NCBI GenBank assembly: GCA_018648265.1
Contig: JABGRN010000006.1
Location: 1 to 64,000 of the forward strand
Length of the DNA: 64,000 nucleotides
Source: Prolixibacteraceae bacterium
Lineage (GTDB): Bacteria; Bacteroidota; Bacteroidia; Bacteroidales; Prolixibacteraceae
Direction of reading: 5' to 3'
Shown in pieces: positions 26,955 to 36,312 of the stretch. The notes under the pieces are model-generated. The model had not been told where the DNA came from and did no database searches. It worked only from the letters and a program-made list of their open reading frames with translations. Position 1 is the first letter of the stretch; each line of letters begins with the position of its first letter. A program made the position numbers and the translations under genes.

Positions 26955-28193
26955 ATGAAGAACTTGTTATTGGGTATTGTAATACTTACTTTTTTTCTTA
27001 ATTCTGAAGCACAAATTACACAATGGAGAGGGCCTGACCGCGATGGTCATTTTTCTGAAACTGGTTTACTAAAATCGTGGCCGGAAGAAGGTCCGGAATT
27101 ATTATTCGAAGTTGAAAAAATTGGAAAAGGTTGGTCGTCACCAATTTTGGTCGATGGGACAATTTATACAACCGGAATGATCGACACTTTGGATTACCTG
27201 ACCTCAATTGATATGGAAGGAAACATTAATTGGCAGGTTTCTTATGGTCGATCATGGAACAAATCGTTCCCCGACACACGGAGTACTCCTACCGTTGATG
27301 GCGAACGTATTTATGTGCAAAGCGGAACAGGCAGGTTAACATGTTTAAACCGTGAAACCGGAGCCGAAATTTGGGCGGTTGATGTGGACAAAGATTTTGA
27401 AACTGAATACCACATTTGGGGAAATGCTGAGACTCCATTGATTGTGGATGATAAAGTAATTTGTTCTCCGGGCGGAAAAAAAACCAGCATTGTTGCTTTC
27501 AATAAAATGAATGGCGAGTTGATATGGGAAAGCAAATCGCTTGGAGGACCTCGTGCTTACGCTTCTGCAACTATTTACAAATACAAAGATTTTCGTTATG
27601 TTCTTGCGGTTATTGGAACCGACTTAATTGCCCTTCAACCTGAAACGGGAGAAATAATTTGGAGTTACAAATATTTTAATCCGGAGAAATGGAAAGGACA
27701 ATCAGGACTTATCTGGACCAACACTCCGGTTTTTAACGAAGATGAAATATTTTTAACAATGGGCTACGATTATCATGCTGTTATGTTAAAAATGGATTCA
27801 ACAGGAACTTCTGTTTCAGAAAAATTTATTGATCAAACTTTCGACAACCACCATCACGGGGTAATTTATCACGATGGGCATTTATATGGCTCAAACTGGC
27901 AAAACAATAAACGTGGCAAATGGGTTTGCATGAAATGGGAAACGGGTGAAATAATTTATGTTGATGCCTGGGACACAAAAGGTGCAATGATTATGGCCGA
28001 CGGGCTTTTGTATTGTTACAACGAAAAAGGAAATGTTGGACTGGCAAAACCCGATCCCGAAGGCTTCGAAGTAATTAGTCAATTTAAAGTAACAAAAGGT
28101 GCCGGAACACACTGGGCGCACCCTTTTATTGCCGATGGTAAATTGTTGCTTCGGCACGGCGATGTTTTAATGGTGCATAATATTAAAGAATAG
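26955..28193 (+). CDS. Secreted PQQ-like beta-propeller protein (paralog 2)
   Basis: 412 residues; signal about 1-20 (ending SEAQ). It shares the WRGPDRDGHFSETGLLKSW start, the SRSTPTVDG-like block and the HWAHPFIADGKLLLRHG end with its neighbours on both sides, so the three arose by tandem duplication. A histidine-rich surface loop NHHHGVIYHDGH (about residue 297-308) may bind metal; this is read directly, but the role is inferred. The gap to paralog 1 is 65 bp and to paralog 3 only 4 bp, so paralogs 2 and 3 are co-translated. Confidence 0.85.
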   Translation: MKNLLLGIVILTFFLNSEAQITQWRGPDRDGHFSETGLLKSWPEEGPELLFEVEKIGKGWSSPILVDGTIYTTGMIDTLDYLTSIDMEGNINWQVSYGRSWNKSFPDTRSTPTVDGERIYVQSGTGRLTCLNRETGAEIWAVDVDKDFETEYHIWGNAETPLIVDDKVICSPGGKKTSIVAFNKMNGELIWESKSLGGPRAYASATIYKYKDFRYVLAVIGTDLIALQPETGEIIWSYKYFNPEKWKGQSGLIWTNTPVFNEDEIFLTMGYDYHAVMLKMDSTGTSVSEKFIDQTFDNHHHGVIYHDGHLYGSNWQNNKRGKWVCMKWETGEIIYVDAWDTKGAMIMADGLLYCYNEKGNVGLAKPDPEGFEVISQFKVTKGAGTHWAHPFIADGKLLLRHGDVLMVHNIKE

Positions 28194-28197
28194 CTAA

Positions 28198-29442
28198 ATG
28201 AAGTTTATTTCCACAATACTATTTATTCTCATTTCCGTTACCCTGTTTTCTCAGGAAATAGTTGAATTCAGGGGTGATAGCAGATCGGGAGTTTATAATG
28301 AAACCGGATTATTAAAAGTGTGGCCTGAAACCGGGCCTGAGTTATTCCTGAAAATCGAAGGTGTCGGAAAAGGTTTTTCGCAACCTGTTTTTATTGATGG
28401 GGAAATATTTATATCGGGAATTAAGGAAGATACTATCGATATTCTTTCAGCATACAATTTAAAAGGCGAAATGCTCTGGGAAACATCTTATGGAAGGTCG
28501 TGGACCAACACCTACATCGACAGCCGAAGCACACCAACCTTCGAAAATGGGAAACTATTTGTTATAAGTGGCATGGGGGAAGTGAATTGTATCGATGCTG
28601 AAACCGGGGCCATAAATTGGCAGGTGAATGCCCCCGAAAAGTTTAGTGGCGAAATTTATAAACATGGCGATTCTGAATCTCCATTACTAATAAATAATGC
28701 AGTGCTTTATACTACAGGTGGAGAAAAAAATACTTTGGTGGCACTCGATAAAAACGATGGTTCGTTGATTTGGAAAACAAAAAGTTTAGGCGGTGGAAAA
28801 TCTTATGCATCACCGGTTTTGATACATCATAATGGTCAGGATTTTATAATTGCTCAAACATCAGAGAATATAATTTCGATTCATCCCGAAACCGGCGAAA
28901 TTATGTGGAGTTACAATTTAATTCAGTATCATTTACACAAATCTGGGGTTGGCGCGCAAACAAATCCTCCTATTTATTATAAAAACGAATTATTTGCAAC
29001 AAGTGGTTACAATCATCCCGGAATAAAATTCGCACTTTCTGATGATGGCAGATCGGTGGAAGTGAAATGGAAAAACGACACTATCGATACACACATTGGA
29101 GGTGTAGTTTTGGTTGAAGGAAATTTGTACGGTTCGAATTGGCAAAGTAATTCAAAAGGAAAATGGACAAGTGTAAATTGGGAAACCGGAAGAACCAATT
29201 GGGAAACGCAATGGGAAAATAAAGGTTCCATTATTTCTTCCGACGATTTACTTTATTTATATGAAGAGAAAAGAGGAAATATTGCTTTAGTAGAACCAAC
29301 TTCCGATAGTTTAAAAATTATAAGTACTTTTAAGGTTGACCACGGAGCCGGTCCTCATTGGGCACACCCAGCCATTTACAACGGAAAACTTTTTGTAAGG
29401 CACGGCGATGTTTTAATGATTTATAATATTAAAGATGAATAG
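28198..29442 (+). CDS. Secreted PQQ-like beta-propeller protein (paralog 3)
   Basis: 414 residues; signal about 1-18 (ending LFSQ). The shared start has drifted to EFRGDSRSGVYNETGLLKVW and the closing block is HWAHPAIYNGKLFVRHG. The histidine loop of paralog 2 is here DTHIGGVVLVEGN, so the putative metal site is not conserved. Blades: KGEMLWETS, TGAINWQVN, DGSLIWKTK and TGEIMWSYN. It follows paralog 2 by 4 bp. A 127-bp gap with tandem heptad repeats separates it from the next propeller. Confidence 0.85.
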   Translation: MKFISTILFILISVTLFSQEIVEFRGDSRSGVYNETGLLKVWPETGPELFLKIEGVGKGFSQPVFIDGEIFISGIKEDTIDILSAYNLKGEMLWETSYGRSWTNTYIDSRSTPTFENGKLFVISGMGEVNCIDAETGAINWQVNAPEKFSGEIYKHGDSESPLLINNAVLYTTGGEKNTLVALDKNDGSLIWKTKSLGGGKSYASPVLIHHNGQDFIIAQTSENIISIHPETGEIMWSYNLIQYHLHKSGVGAQTNPPIYYKNELFATSGYNHPGIKFALSDDGRSVEVKWKNDTIDTHIGGVVLVEGNLYGSNWQSNSKGKWTSVNWETGRTNWETQWENKGSIISSDDLLYLYEEKRGNIALVEPTSDSLKIISTFKVDHGAGPHWAHPAIYNGKLFVRHGDVLMIYNIKDE

Positions 29443-29533
29443 ATTATGAGTTTTGAGACAAGAATCATGAAGCATAAAATATTGATATTTGGTTTTTTTA
29501 TTGACCAAGATTGATGTCGATTGGTTAATATCT

Positions 29534-29561
29534 CATTACTTATTACTCACTACTTTGTACT
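29534..29561 (+). repeat. Tandem heptad leader repeat (CATTACT type)
   Basis: Four exact-length 7-nt units, CATTACT, TATTACT, CACTACT and TTGTACT, end 8 bp before the ATG at 29570. A decayed inverted counterpart with heptad spacing can be seen on the other strand at about 29449-29480. Confidence 0.6.
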
Positions 29562-29569
29562 AAAAATAA

Positions 29570-30994
29570 ATGAATACAAAACGGATCATAAATATTTCTC
29601 TTATTGTAATTGGCCTGATTGGTTTAATTTTTATTTTTTGGTGGCTCAGTAAAGATCCTACCAGTAAATTAGTGATTAATGTTGAGGGAGCAGATAATCG
29701 GGGTGAAGGATTAGCTGCTGAAGATGTTGAAATTGGGGAGCATTTTGAACATTTTGCTACCGATTACGAAAAATTCACCGAAACATGGCCCCGTTTTAGA
29801 GGTAGCGATTTCGACAATATTTCAAAAAGCCCTGTTAAGATGATTGATAATTTTGGAACCGAAGGTCCAAAAATAATGTGGTCGGTTGAATTGGGTGAGG
29901 GGCACTCGGGTGCAGCGGTTTACGAAGGCTTGGTTTATATTCTGGATTACAGCGAGGAAGAACGTGCCGATAAATTACGGTGTTTTTCGCTGGCCGATGG
30001 AAAAGAAATGTGGAGCCGGGGTTATAGTTTAAGTGTAAAACGAAACCATGGAATGTCGCGGACAATTCCTGCGATTACTGAAGATTACATCGTTACAATC
30101 GGACCTAAAAGTCATGTCATGTGCCTCGATCGCGAAGACGGTGAGTTTCGCTGGGGCTTCGATGTTGTAAAAGAATATCAAACAGAAATACCATTTTGGT
30201 ACACCGGGCAATGTCCGTTAATAGATAATAATACTGCAATTATAGCTGCCGGAGGAACAAAATTGATGGTTGCTATTGATTGTGATACGGGCGAAAAACT
30301 TTGGGAAACAGAGAATCCAAAGGGATGGAAAATGTCGCATTCTTCTGTTATGCCTTATACTTTTGGTGGGCGGAAAATGTATGTTTATAGTGCAATTGGC
30401 GCTTTATTTGGTGTCGCAGCCGATGGCGACGACGCTGGCCAGATACTTTGGGAGGAACCGGTCTGGAACCATTCAGTGGTTGCGCCATCGCCAATTTGTA
30501 TGCCCGATGGTAAAATCTTTATGACAGCAGGATATGGAGCAGGAAGTATGATGTTGCAATTAAGCGAAAGCAATGGAAATTTTTCTGTTGAAATACTTTC
30601 AGAATATTTGCCAAAAGAAGGCCTGGCCTGCGAACAACAATCACCTGTTTATTGGAACGGTCATCTTTTTGGAATTATGCCTAAAGACGGAGGAACTATG
30701 CGAAATCAGTTTATTTGTGTCGATCCGGTTGATACTAAAAAGGTGGTTTGGTCGAGTGGAAAAGAAGCTCGTTTTGGATTGGGGCCTTATTTTATTGCCG
30801 ACAATAAATTTTTTATTTTAAACGATAACGGAACACTTACAATATTACGTCCGAGTACCGAAAAATATATTCAATTGGAACAAGTGAATATTATTGAAAA
30901 CGGGCACGATGCCTGGGCACCTTTCGCGGTTGCCAATGGTTTTTTGCTTTTAAGAGATTCTAAAACAATGGTTTGCATTGATATGAACGTTTAA
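29570..30994 (+). CDS. Membrane-anchored PQQ-like beta-propeller protein
   Basis: 474 residues. An N-terminal helix (6-27) without a clear cleavage site probably anchors the protein in the inner membrane. The shared motif appears as WPRFRGSDFDNIS, followed by GPKIMWSVELGEGHSGAAVYEG, aligning with the three paralogs before it. The C-terminus DAWAPFAVANGFLLLRDS corresponds to their HWAHP block. Blades include DGKEMWSRG and TGEKLWETE. It starts 8 bp after a heptad repeat and is followed after 10 bp by the NHL-like protein, so the two are probably one translational unit. Confidence 0.85.
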   Translation: MNTKRIINISLIVIGLIGLIFIFWWLSKDPTSKLVINVEGADNRGEGLAAEDVEIGEHFEHFATDYEKFTETWPRFRGSDFDNISKSPVKMIDNFGTEGPKIMWSVELGEGHSGAAVYEGLVYILDYSEEERADKLRCFSLADGKEMWSRGYSLSVKRNHGMSRTIPAITEDYIVTIGPKSHVMCLDREDGEFRWGFDVVKEYQTEIPFWYTGQCPLIDNNTAIIAAGGTKLMVAIDCDTGEKLWETENPKGWKMSHSSVMPYTFGGRKMYVYSAIGALFGVAADGDDAGQILWEEPVWNHSVVAPSPICMPDGKIFMTAGYGAGSMMLQLSESNGNFSVEILSEYLPKEGLACEQQSPVYWNGHLFGIMPKDGGTMRNQFICVDPVDTKKVVWSSGKEARFGLGPYFIADNKFFILNDNGTLTILRPSTEKYIQLEQVNIIENGHDAWAPFAVANGFLLLRDSKTMVCIDMNV

Positions 30995-31004
30995 TATTTT
31001 TATT

Positions 31005-31961
31005 ATGAAGAATAAAGGGATAATTATCTTTTTAATAATTCTTGCGGTAATTATTGTTGCAGTTATGGTTGGCGATTTCTTGTCCAGCCGTCCCGAAAAA
31101 AGTGGGGCAAATCCTTTTAAATATGATGTAGATCAGTTTAAAAATGTTGATGAGGAATTGATACTATACAAGGAAACAAAAAACTTTAAAATAGGTTTTG
31201 AGTCACCGGCAGGAATTTCAATATCCAATAATTTAATTTACCTCGCCGGCGATAGCAAAGTTTCGGTTATTGATTTTTCGGGGAAGTTGGTAAAAGAGTT
31301 CAATCTGGAAGGAACACCAAATAGCATCAAGGTAGGCAACGGGAAAATTTTTATTGCCTACGAAACATTTTTAACGATTTATGATCTGGAAGGAAATCTT
31401 TTAAATAAAATTGATGATTTTAATGAAAATTCATTTTTAAAATCGATAGCAGTAAAAGGAACTGAAATTTTTATTGCCGATGCAGGGCAAAGGTTAATTT
31501 ACCGATTATCAGAAGAGGGTGTTGTTTTAGGGAATTTCGATGGAAAATCAAGTGATGAAGACTTTGGTTTTATCGTTCCAAGCCCTTACTTCGATTTGGC
31601 ATTTAACGCCGAAGGCGACTTGTGGGTTGTTAATCCCGGAATGCACTCGTTTGAAAATTATACCGGGGAAGGGGACTTACGGACTTTCTGGAAAAATACC
31701 AGCATGGAAACTCCTGGGTTTAGTGGGTGTTGCAACCCTGCACATTTTACTTTTTTGCCAGATGGAAGTTTTGTTACCAGCGAAAAGGGAATGGTAAGAA
31801 TTAAAATTTATAAACCTTCGGGTGAGTTTTTTGGTGTGGTTGCCGCACCAAATAAATTTGTTGCCGAGGGTCATGCACCCGAAGTTGCCGTTGATGACCT
31901 TGGTAATGTTTATGCCCTTGATTTTGATAAAAAATTATTGCGTGTATTTGAGTTGAAATAA
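31005..31961 (+). CDS. Membrane-anchored NHL/SMP-30-like six-bladed beta-propeller protein
   Basis: 318 residues. A membrane anchor at about 5-24 is followed by repeated NHL-like units (SPAGISISNNLIYLAGDSKVSVID, SIAVKGTEIFIADAGQRLIYRL, PEVAVDDLGNVYALDFDKKLLRVFEL). A CNPAH motif with the preceding cysteine (FSGCCNPAHF) recalls the C-N-P-x-x motif conserved in NHL-type proteins of redox clusters; I cannot assign ligands. It directly precedes the Tat-ferredoxin/NapH-like genes. Its different propeller family from the six PQQ-like proteins suggests a distinct task such as docking. Confidence 0.78.
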   Translation: MKNKGIIIFLIILAVIIVAVMVGDFLSSRPEKSGANPFKYDVDQFKNVDEELILYKETKNFKIGFESPAGISISNNLIYLAGDSKVSVIDFSGKLVKEFNLEGTPNSIKVGNGKIFIAYETFLTIYDLEGNLLNKIDDFNENSFLKSIAVKGTEIFIADAGQRLIYRLSEEGVVLGNFDGKSSDEDFGFIVPSPYFDLAFNAEGDLWVVNPGMHSFENYTGEGDLRTFWKNTSMETPGFSGCCNPAHFTFLPDGSFVTSEKGMVRIKIYKPSGEFFGVVAAPNKFVAEGHAPEVAVDDLGNVYALDFDKKLLRVFELK

Positions 31962-32038
31962 ATGACATTAATAGGTTGATAGATTTTTGGTTTGTAAGGA
32001 TAAACTTCCGTCTTCCGACTTCTGTCATCTAACTTTTT
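31962..32038 (+). repeat. Decayed hairpin with tandem heptads (ACTTCCG type)
   Basis: Five 7-nt units run from 32004 to 32038: ACTTCCG, TCTTCCG, ACTTCTG, TCATCTA and ACTTTTT. They end 5 bp before the ATG at 32044. ATGACA (31962-31967) pairs with TGTCAT (32023-32028), and GG, GA and GTTT positions between still match, so the unit looks like one arm of an eroded hairpin. It is the same type as the element at 41595-41668. Confidence 0.55.
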
Positions 32039-32043
32039 AAAAT

Positions 32044-32238
32044 ATGAACCGAAAAGAATTTTTTAAAACAAGCATGCGACTTTTAATACTCGGAGGAATT
32101 ACAACTTCTGCAGGCTATCTTATTTTAAATAAAAAAGTAACCGCCAACTGTTCGGTTTCTCCCACATGTGAAAACTGTGACAAATTTTCGAAATGCGGAT
32201 TACCGCAAGCAGAGGAGGTGAAAAATGGAGAAAAATAA
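32044..32238 (+). CDS. Small Cys-rich protein with Tat-type N-terminus
   Basis: 64 residues. The N-terminus MNRKEFFKTSMRLLILGG resembles a Tat signal in which the first Arg of the pair has become Arg-Lys. A hydrophobic helix (12-28) could anchor it. The tail holds four cysteines spaced C-x5-C-x2-C-x5-C (CSVSPTCENCDKFSKC), enough for one Fe-S cluster, rubredoxin-like site or zinc. Its last 14 bp overlap the ferredoxin gene, so the two are translationally coupled. No named family recognised; a small electron carrier or maturation partner is inferred. Confidence 0.75.
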   Translation: MNRKEFFKTSMRLLILGGITTSAGYLILNKKVTANCSVSPTCENCDKFSKCGLPQAEEVKNGEK

Positions 32239-32800
32239 AACTAAAAACCGAAGGGAGTTTATTCAGGGCGGTGTTCGTCTTTCACTTTCACTTGCACTTG
32301 GAGGAATTAGTGGGATGGCTGTATCCAGCGCTATTAAAGATGATTACGTTTGGCAAATCGATCCGTTTTTATGTACACAATGTGGTAAATGTGCAACCGA
32401 TTGTATAATGGCCCCTTCGGCTGTAAAATGTGTACACGCCTTCGATTTATGTGGTTATTGCGATTTGTGTGGTGGTTATTTAAAACCTGATGCAAATGAG
32501 CAAAGCACTGCAGCAGAAAATCAACTCTGCCCGACTGCGGCCATCGAACGAAAGTTTATAGAAGAACCTTATTTCGAATACCACATCGACGAAGACCTTT
32601 GTATGGGTTGTGGTAAATGTGTTGCAGGTTGTACATCATTTGGAAATGGTTCAATGCACTTGCAAATCGTACATGATATTTGCCTGAATTGCAACCAATG
32701 TTCTATTGCCCAGGTTTGTCCGTCGGATGCTATTTCCCGGGTAAAAGCTAGTGAAGCCTATAAAGTAAAAGGCGATTTTACAAATAAACCGGAAGTCTAA
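32225..32800 (+). CDS. Tat-exported polyferredoxin, NapG-like
   Basis: 191 residues. The Tat signal contains RREFIQGGVRLSLSLALGG (9-27). The mature protein has four cysteine clusters: CTQCGKCATDC, CGYCDLCGG plus LCPTAA, CMGCGKCVAGC, and CLNCNQCSIAQVCP. This is room for about four [4Fe-4S] clusters, as in NapG/DmsB-type proteins. A NapG-like protein carries electrons in the periplasm from a NapH-type membrane partner, and such a partner follows after 22 bp. No nitrate reductase is encoded here, so the acceptor is unknown. Confidence 0.85.
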   Translation: MEKNKTKNRREFIQGGVRLSLSLALGGISGMAVSSAIKDDYVWQIDPFLCTQCGKCATDCIMAPSAVKCVHAFDLCGYCDLCGGYLKPDANEQSTAAENQLCPTAAIERKFIEEPYFEYHIDEDLCMGCGKCVAGCTSFGNGSMHLQIVHDICLNCNQCSIAQVCPSDAISRVKASEAYKVKGDFTNKPEV

Positions 32801-32822
32801 AAAGGAAATGGTTATAAATATT

Positions 32823-34085
<1,263 letters not shown>

Positions 34086-34174
34086 TTATAGATAATCCTT
34101 GGTTAAAACCCTGGGAATAAAAGATAAAATAGAAAAGGCGCATCCAGGTTCGTAAAATTGAAACGGGAGACAAA

Positions 34175-34237
34175 ATGCGTACAAATCAATTGGCTGAATT
34201 GATAAATAGTCCAAAAAATATAGAATATAAAAAATGA
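34175..34237 (+). CDS. Possible 20-residue leader ORF
   Basis: ATG at 34175 preceded by GGGAG at 34165-34169, an unusually strong Shine-Dalgarno for this genome. It encodes MRTNQLAELINSPKNIEYKK. Its TGA overlaps the ATG of the next gene (ATGA at 34234-34237), the geometry of translational coupling. It could equally be a chance frame in the 148-bp gap; no family is recognised. Confidence 0.25.
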   Translation: MRTNQLAELINSPKNIEYKK

Positions 34238-36096
34238 ATAACACCGAAAAATTAAAACTCTCGGAAAACATTGCAGTAATAGCCGGAATTTTCAGTATTA
34301 CCGTAGCTTTATTGTTGCTTCTTAATTTCTGGCAAGTCTCAAAAAGCGATCCTATCGAAAGCAAAGCTTTGATAGCATTGGTTGATCGATTAAAGCAGGA
34401 ACCTAATAACGAGGAATTAAAAGTTGAAATAAGAAATTTTGATCTCCTGGCACGAAAAGCATATTTTAATAGTCAGTGGCAAGTAAAAACCGGAGCCTAT
34501 TTATTATTGTTTGGAGCTATTATTCTTGCTTTTGCTTTGCGTGTGTATTATTCATTAAAAGCAAAAATAGAACAACCTGATATCGTTTTGGAAAACGAAA
34601 TCGCCAGCCGGATTCTTGCACAAAAGGGAATAATAATAGTTGGGGCGGTAGTTTTGGCTTTAGCTTTTGGGGCTTCTTTTGCAACAGTCAACCATTTGAA
34701 TTATTATAATGTTGAATCGGAAACAGCAGGAAGTGGTGAAAAATCGGTTGATGAAAGTATCCAGGTTATAGAAGTTGGTGAAGTGCCTAAACAAGTTGGT
34801 GGCTCAACTGAACAAAATCTGACTTCTGAAACTTCAGGTCCGGTTCAACCCGAAATTGTTTTTGTAGAAAATTCGGTTGAAAATGAAGCAGAAACTGTGG
34901 TTAAAAGTGAAGTTCCAAAACTTGCTACTACTGGAGGAATAACTTTGGCTGACGTTCAGAAAAATCATAATTCATTTCGCGGTCCGCTGGGCCAAGGTGT
35001 TGTTGCTCATAAAAATATTCCGAGTGAATGGGACGGAGCAACTGGAACAAATATTCTCTGGAAATCACCCATTCCAAAACATGGATATAATTCTCCGGTA
35101 ATTTGGGGCAATAAAGTTTTTATTGCAGGAGCAGATGATAGCAGTCGCGAGGTATATTGCTACAATCGCGCCGATGGGAAATTACTTTGGACAGGAGTTG
35201 CGGACAACATTTCCGGTTCACCGGCAAAACCACCCAAAGTTACAGAAGATACTGGTCTTTCAGCACCTTCGTTAACTACTGACGGGAAACGTGTTTTTGC
35301 CATTTTTGGTACGGGCGATGTAATCGCTTTCGACATGAATGGGAAAAGGGTGTGGGCAAAATATTTGGGTGTGCCGGATAATCATTACGGACATTCATCG
35401 TCTTTAATTACATGGGCAAATAAATTACTTATTCAGTATGATACAAATAGAGGCGGAAAAGCTGTTGCACTTGATGCAGCCACCGGAGAAGTGGTTTGGG
35501 AGACTGTTCGGAAGTCCAAAGTTTCGTGGGCAAGTCCGGTATTAGCAGAAATTGATGGCAAATACCAATTGATATTAACAGCAGACCCGATTGTTGCTGG
35601 TTACGATGTTGAAACCGGAGAGGAACTTTGGTCAACAGATTGTATGATGGGCGAAGTTGGTCCTTCGGTTGGTTACAGCGATGGAGTTGTTTATGCCGGA
35701 AATGAATACGCAATTTTGGTTGCTCTCAATCCAAAAGATGGTTCTATTATTTGGGAAAACGACGAGTATCTTCCTGAAGCTTCCAGTCCGCTGGCACATG
35801 ATGGTTTGTTAATTATTGCTACAAGTTACGGTGTACTGGTTTGCTACGATGCTAAAACTGGTGAGCAGTTCTGGGAGCACGATGTTGGTACAACATTATA
35901 TTCGTCGCCAATGATTGCTGATGGTAAACTTTTTATGATGGACAACGACGGAATGATGCGTGTTTATGAGTTCTCGAAGGAGATGAAATTAATTAGCGAA
36001 AACGATTTGGGTGAAATTGCGGGAACAACTCCTGCATTTTCTGACGGACGTATTTATATTCGTGGTGATAATAACTTGTATTGTATTGGGAAATAA
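34234..36096 (+). CDS. Polytopic membrane protein with PQQ-like beta-propeller domain
   Basis: 620 residues. Three membrane helices (about 12-35, 82-103 and 130-152) precede a Glu/Val/Thr-rich linker (155-240) and a propeller from about 245 to the end, opened by HNSFRGPLGQGVV, the island's shared motif. Blades include DGKLLWTGV, TGEVVWETV, TGEELWSTD, DGSIIWEND and TGEQFWEHD. A polytopic anchor is unusual for this family and would hold the propeller at the membrane, near the NapH-like protein encoded just before it. It lies between that gene and the NuoEF fusion. Confidence 0.82.
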   Translation: MNNTEKLKLSENIAVIAGIFSITVALLLLLNFWQVSKSDPIESKALIALVDRLKQEPNNEELKVEIRNFDLLARKAYFNSQWQVKTGAYLLLFGAIILAFALRVYYSLKAKIEQPDIVLENEIASRILAQKGIIIVGAVVLALAFGASFATVNHLNYYNVESETAGSGEKSVDESIQVIEVGEVPKQVGGSTEQNLTSETSGPVQPEIVFVENSVENEAETVVKSEVPKLATTGGITLADVQKNHNSFRGPLGQGVVAHKNIPSEWDGATGTNILWKSPIPKHGYNSPVIWGNKVFIAGADDSSREVYCYNRADGKLLWTGVADNISGSPAKPPKVTEDTGLSAPSLTTDGKRVFAIFGTGDVIAFDMNGKRVWAKYLGVPDNHYGHSSSLITWANKLLIQYDTNRGGKAVALDAATGEVVWETVRKSKVSWASPVLAEIDGKYQLILTADPIVAGYDVETGEELWSTDCMMGEVGPSVGYSDGVVYAGNEYAILVALNPKDGSIIWENDEYLPEASSPLAHDGLLIIATSYGVLVCYDAKTGEQFWEHDVGTTLYSSPMIADGKLFMMDNDGMMRVYEFSKEMKLISENDLGEIAGTTPAFSDGRIYIRGDNNLYCIGK

Positions 36097-36132
36097 ATAT
36101 AGCTTAATTAAGTACTTTATATGAGAATAGAA

Positions 36133-36265
36133 ATTCCAAAATACAATAACCAAAATTCAAATAACTTCCAATGTTCAAATTTTGAAATTCCAAACTTTTT
36201 AAAGTTTGAAATTTTTGATTTTGATATTTGTGATTTATTTGTCCTTTGGCACTTGAGATTTGGAT
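36133..36265. repeat. Long imperfect hairpin with CAAA-type heptad spacing
   Basis: The centre CAAACTTT-TT-AAAGTTTG (36191-36208) is perfect. Extending outwards, the two 65-nt arms match at about two thirds of positions by eye, in CAAA or CCAA blocks separated by 3-nt mismatches. It fills most of the 216-bp gap before the NuoEF fusion and looks like an eroded palindromic element. Confidence 0.5.
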
Positions 36266-36280
36266 ATTAAATTAAACTCA

Positions 36281-36302
36281 GCGTCTTTGCGCCTTTGCGA
36301 GA
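36281..36302 (+). repeat. 22-bp octad leader element, copy 1
   Basis: Two 8-nt units GCGTCTTT and GCGCCTTT followed by GCGAGA, ending 10 bp before the ATG at 36313. It is identical to copy 2 at 38667-38688 and related to copy 3 at 42966-42987. Confidence 0.75.
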
Positions 36303-36312
36303 TAATTTCATT

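Noticed and set aside
36133..36265. CRISPR array
   Set aside because: Repeats are short, imperfect and inverted, with no uniform spacers and no cas genes nearby; same for the 23379-23502 array.
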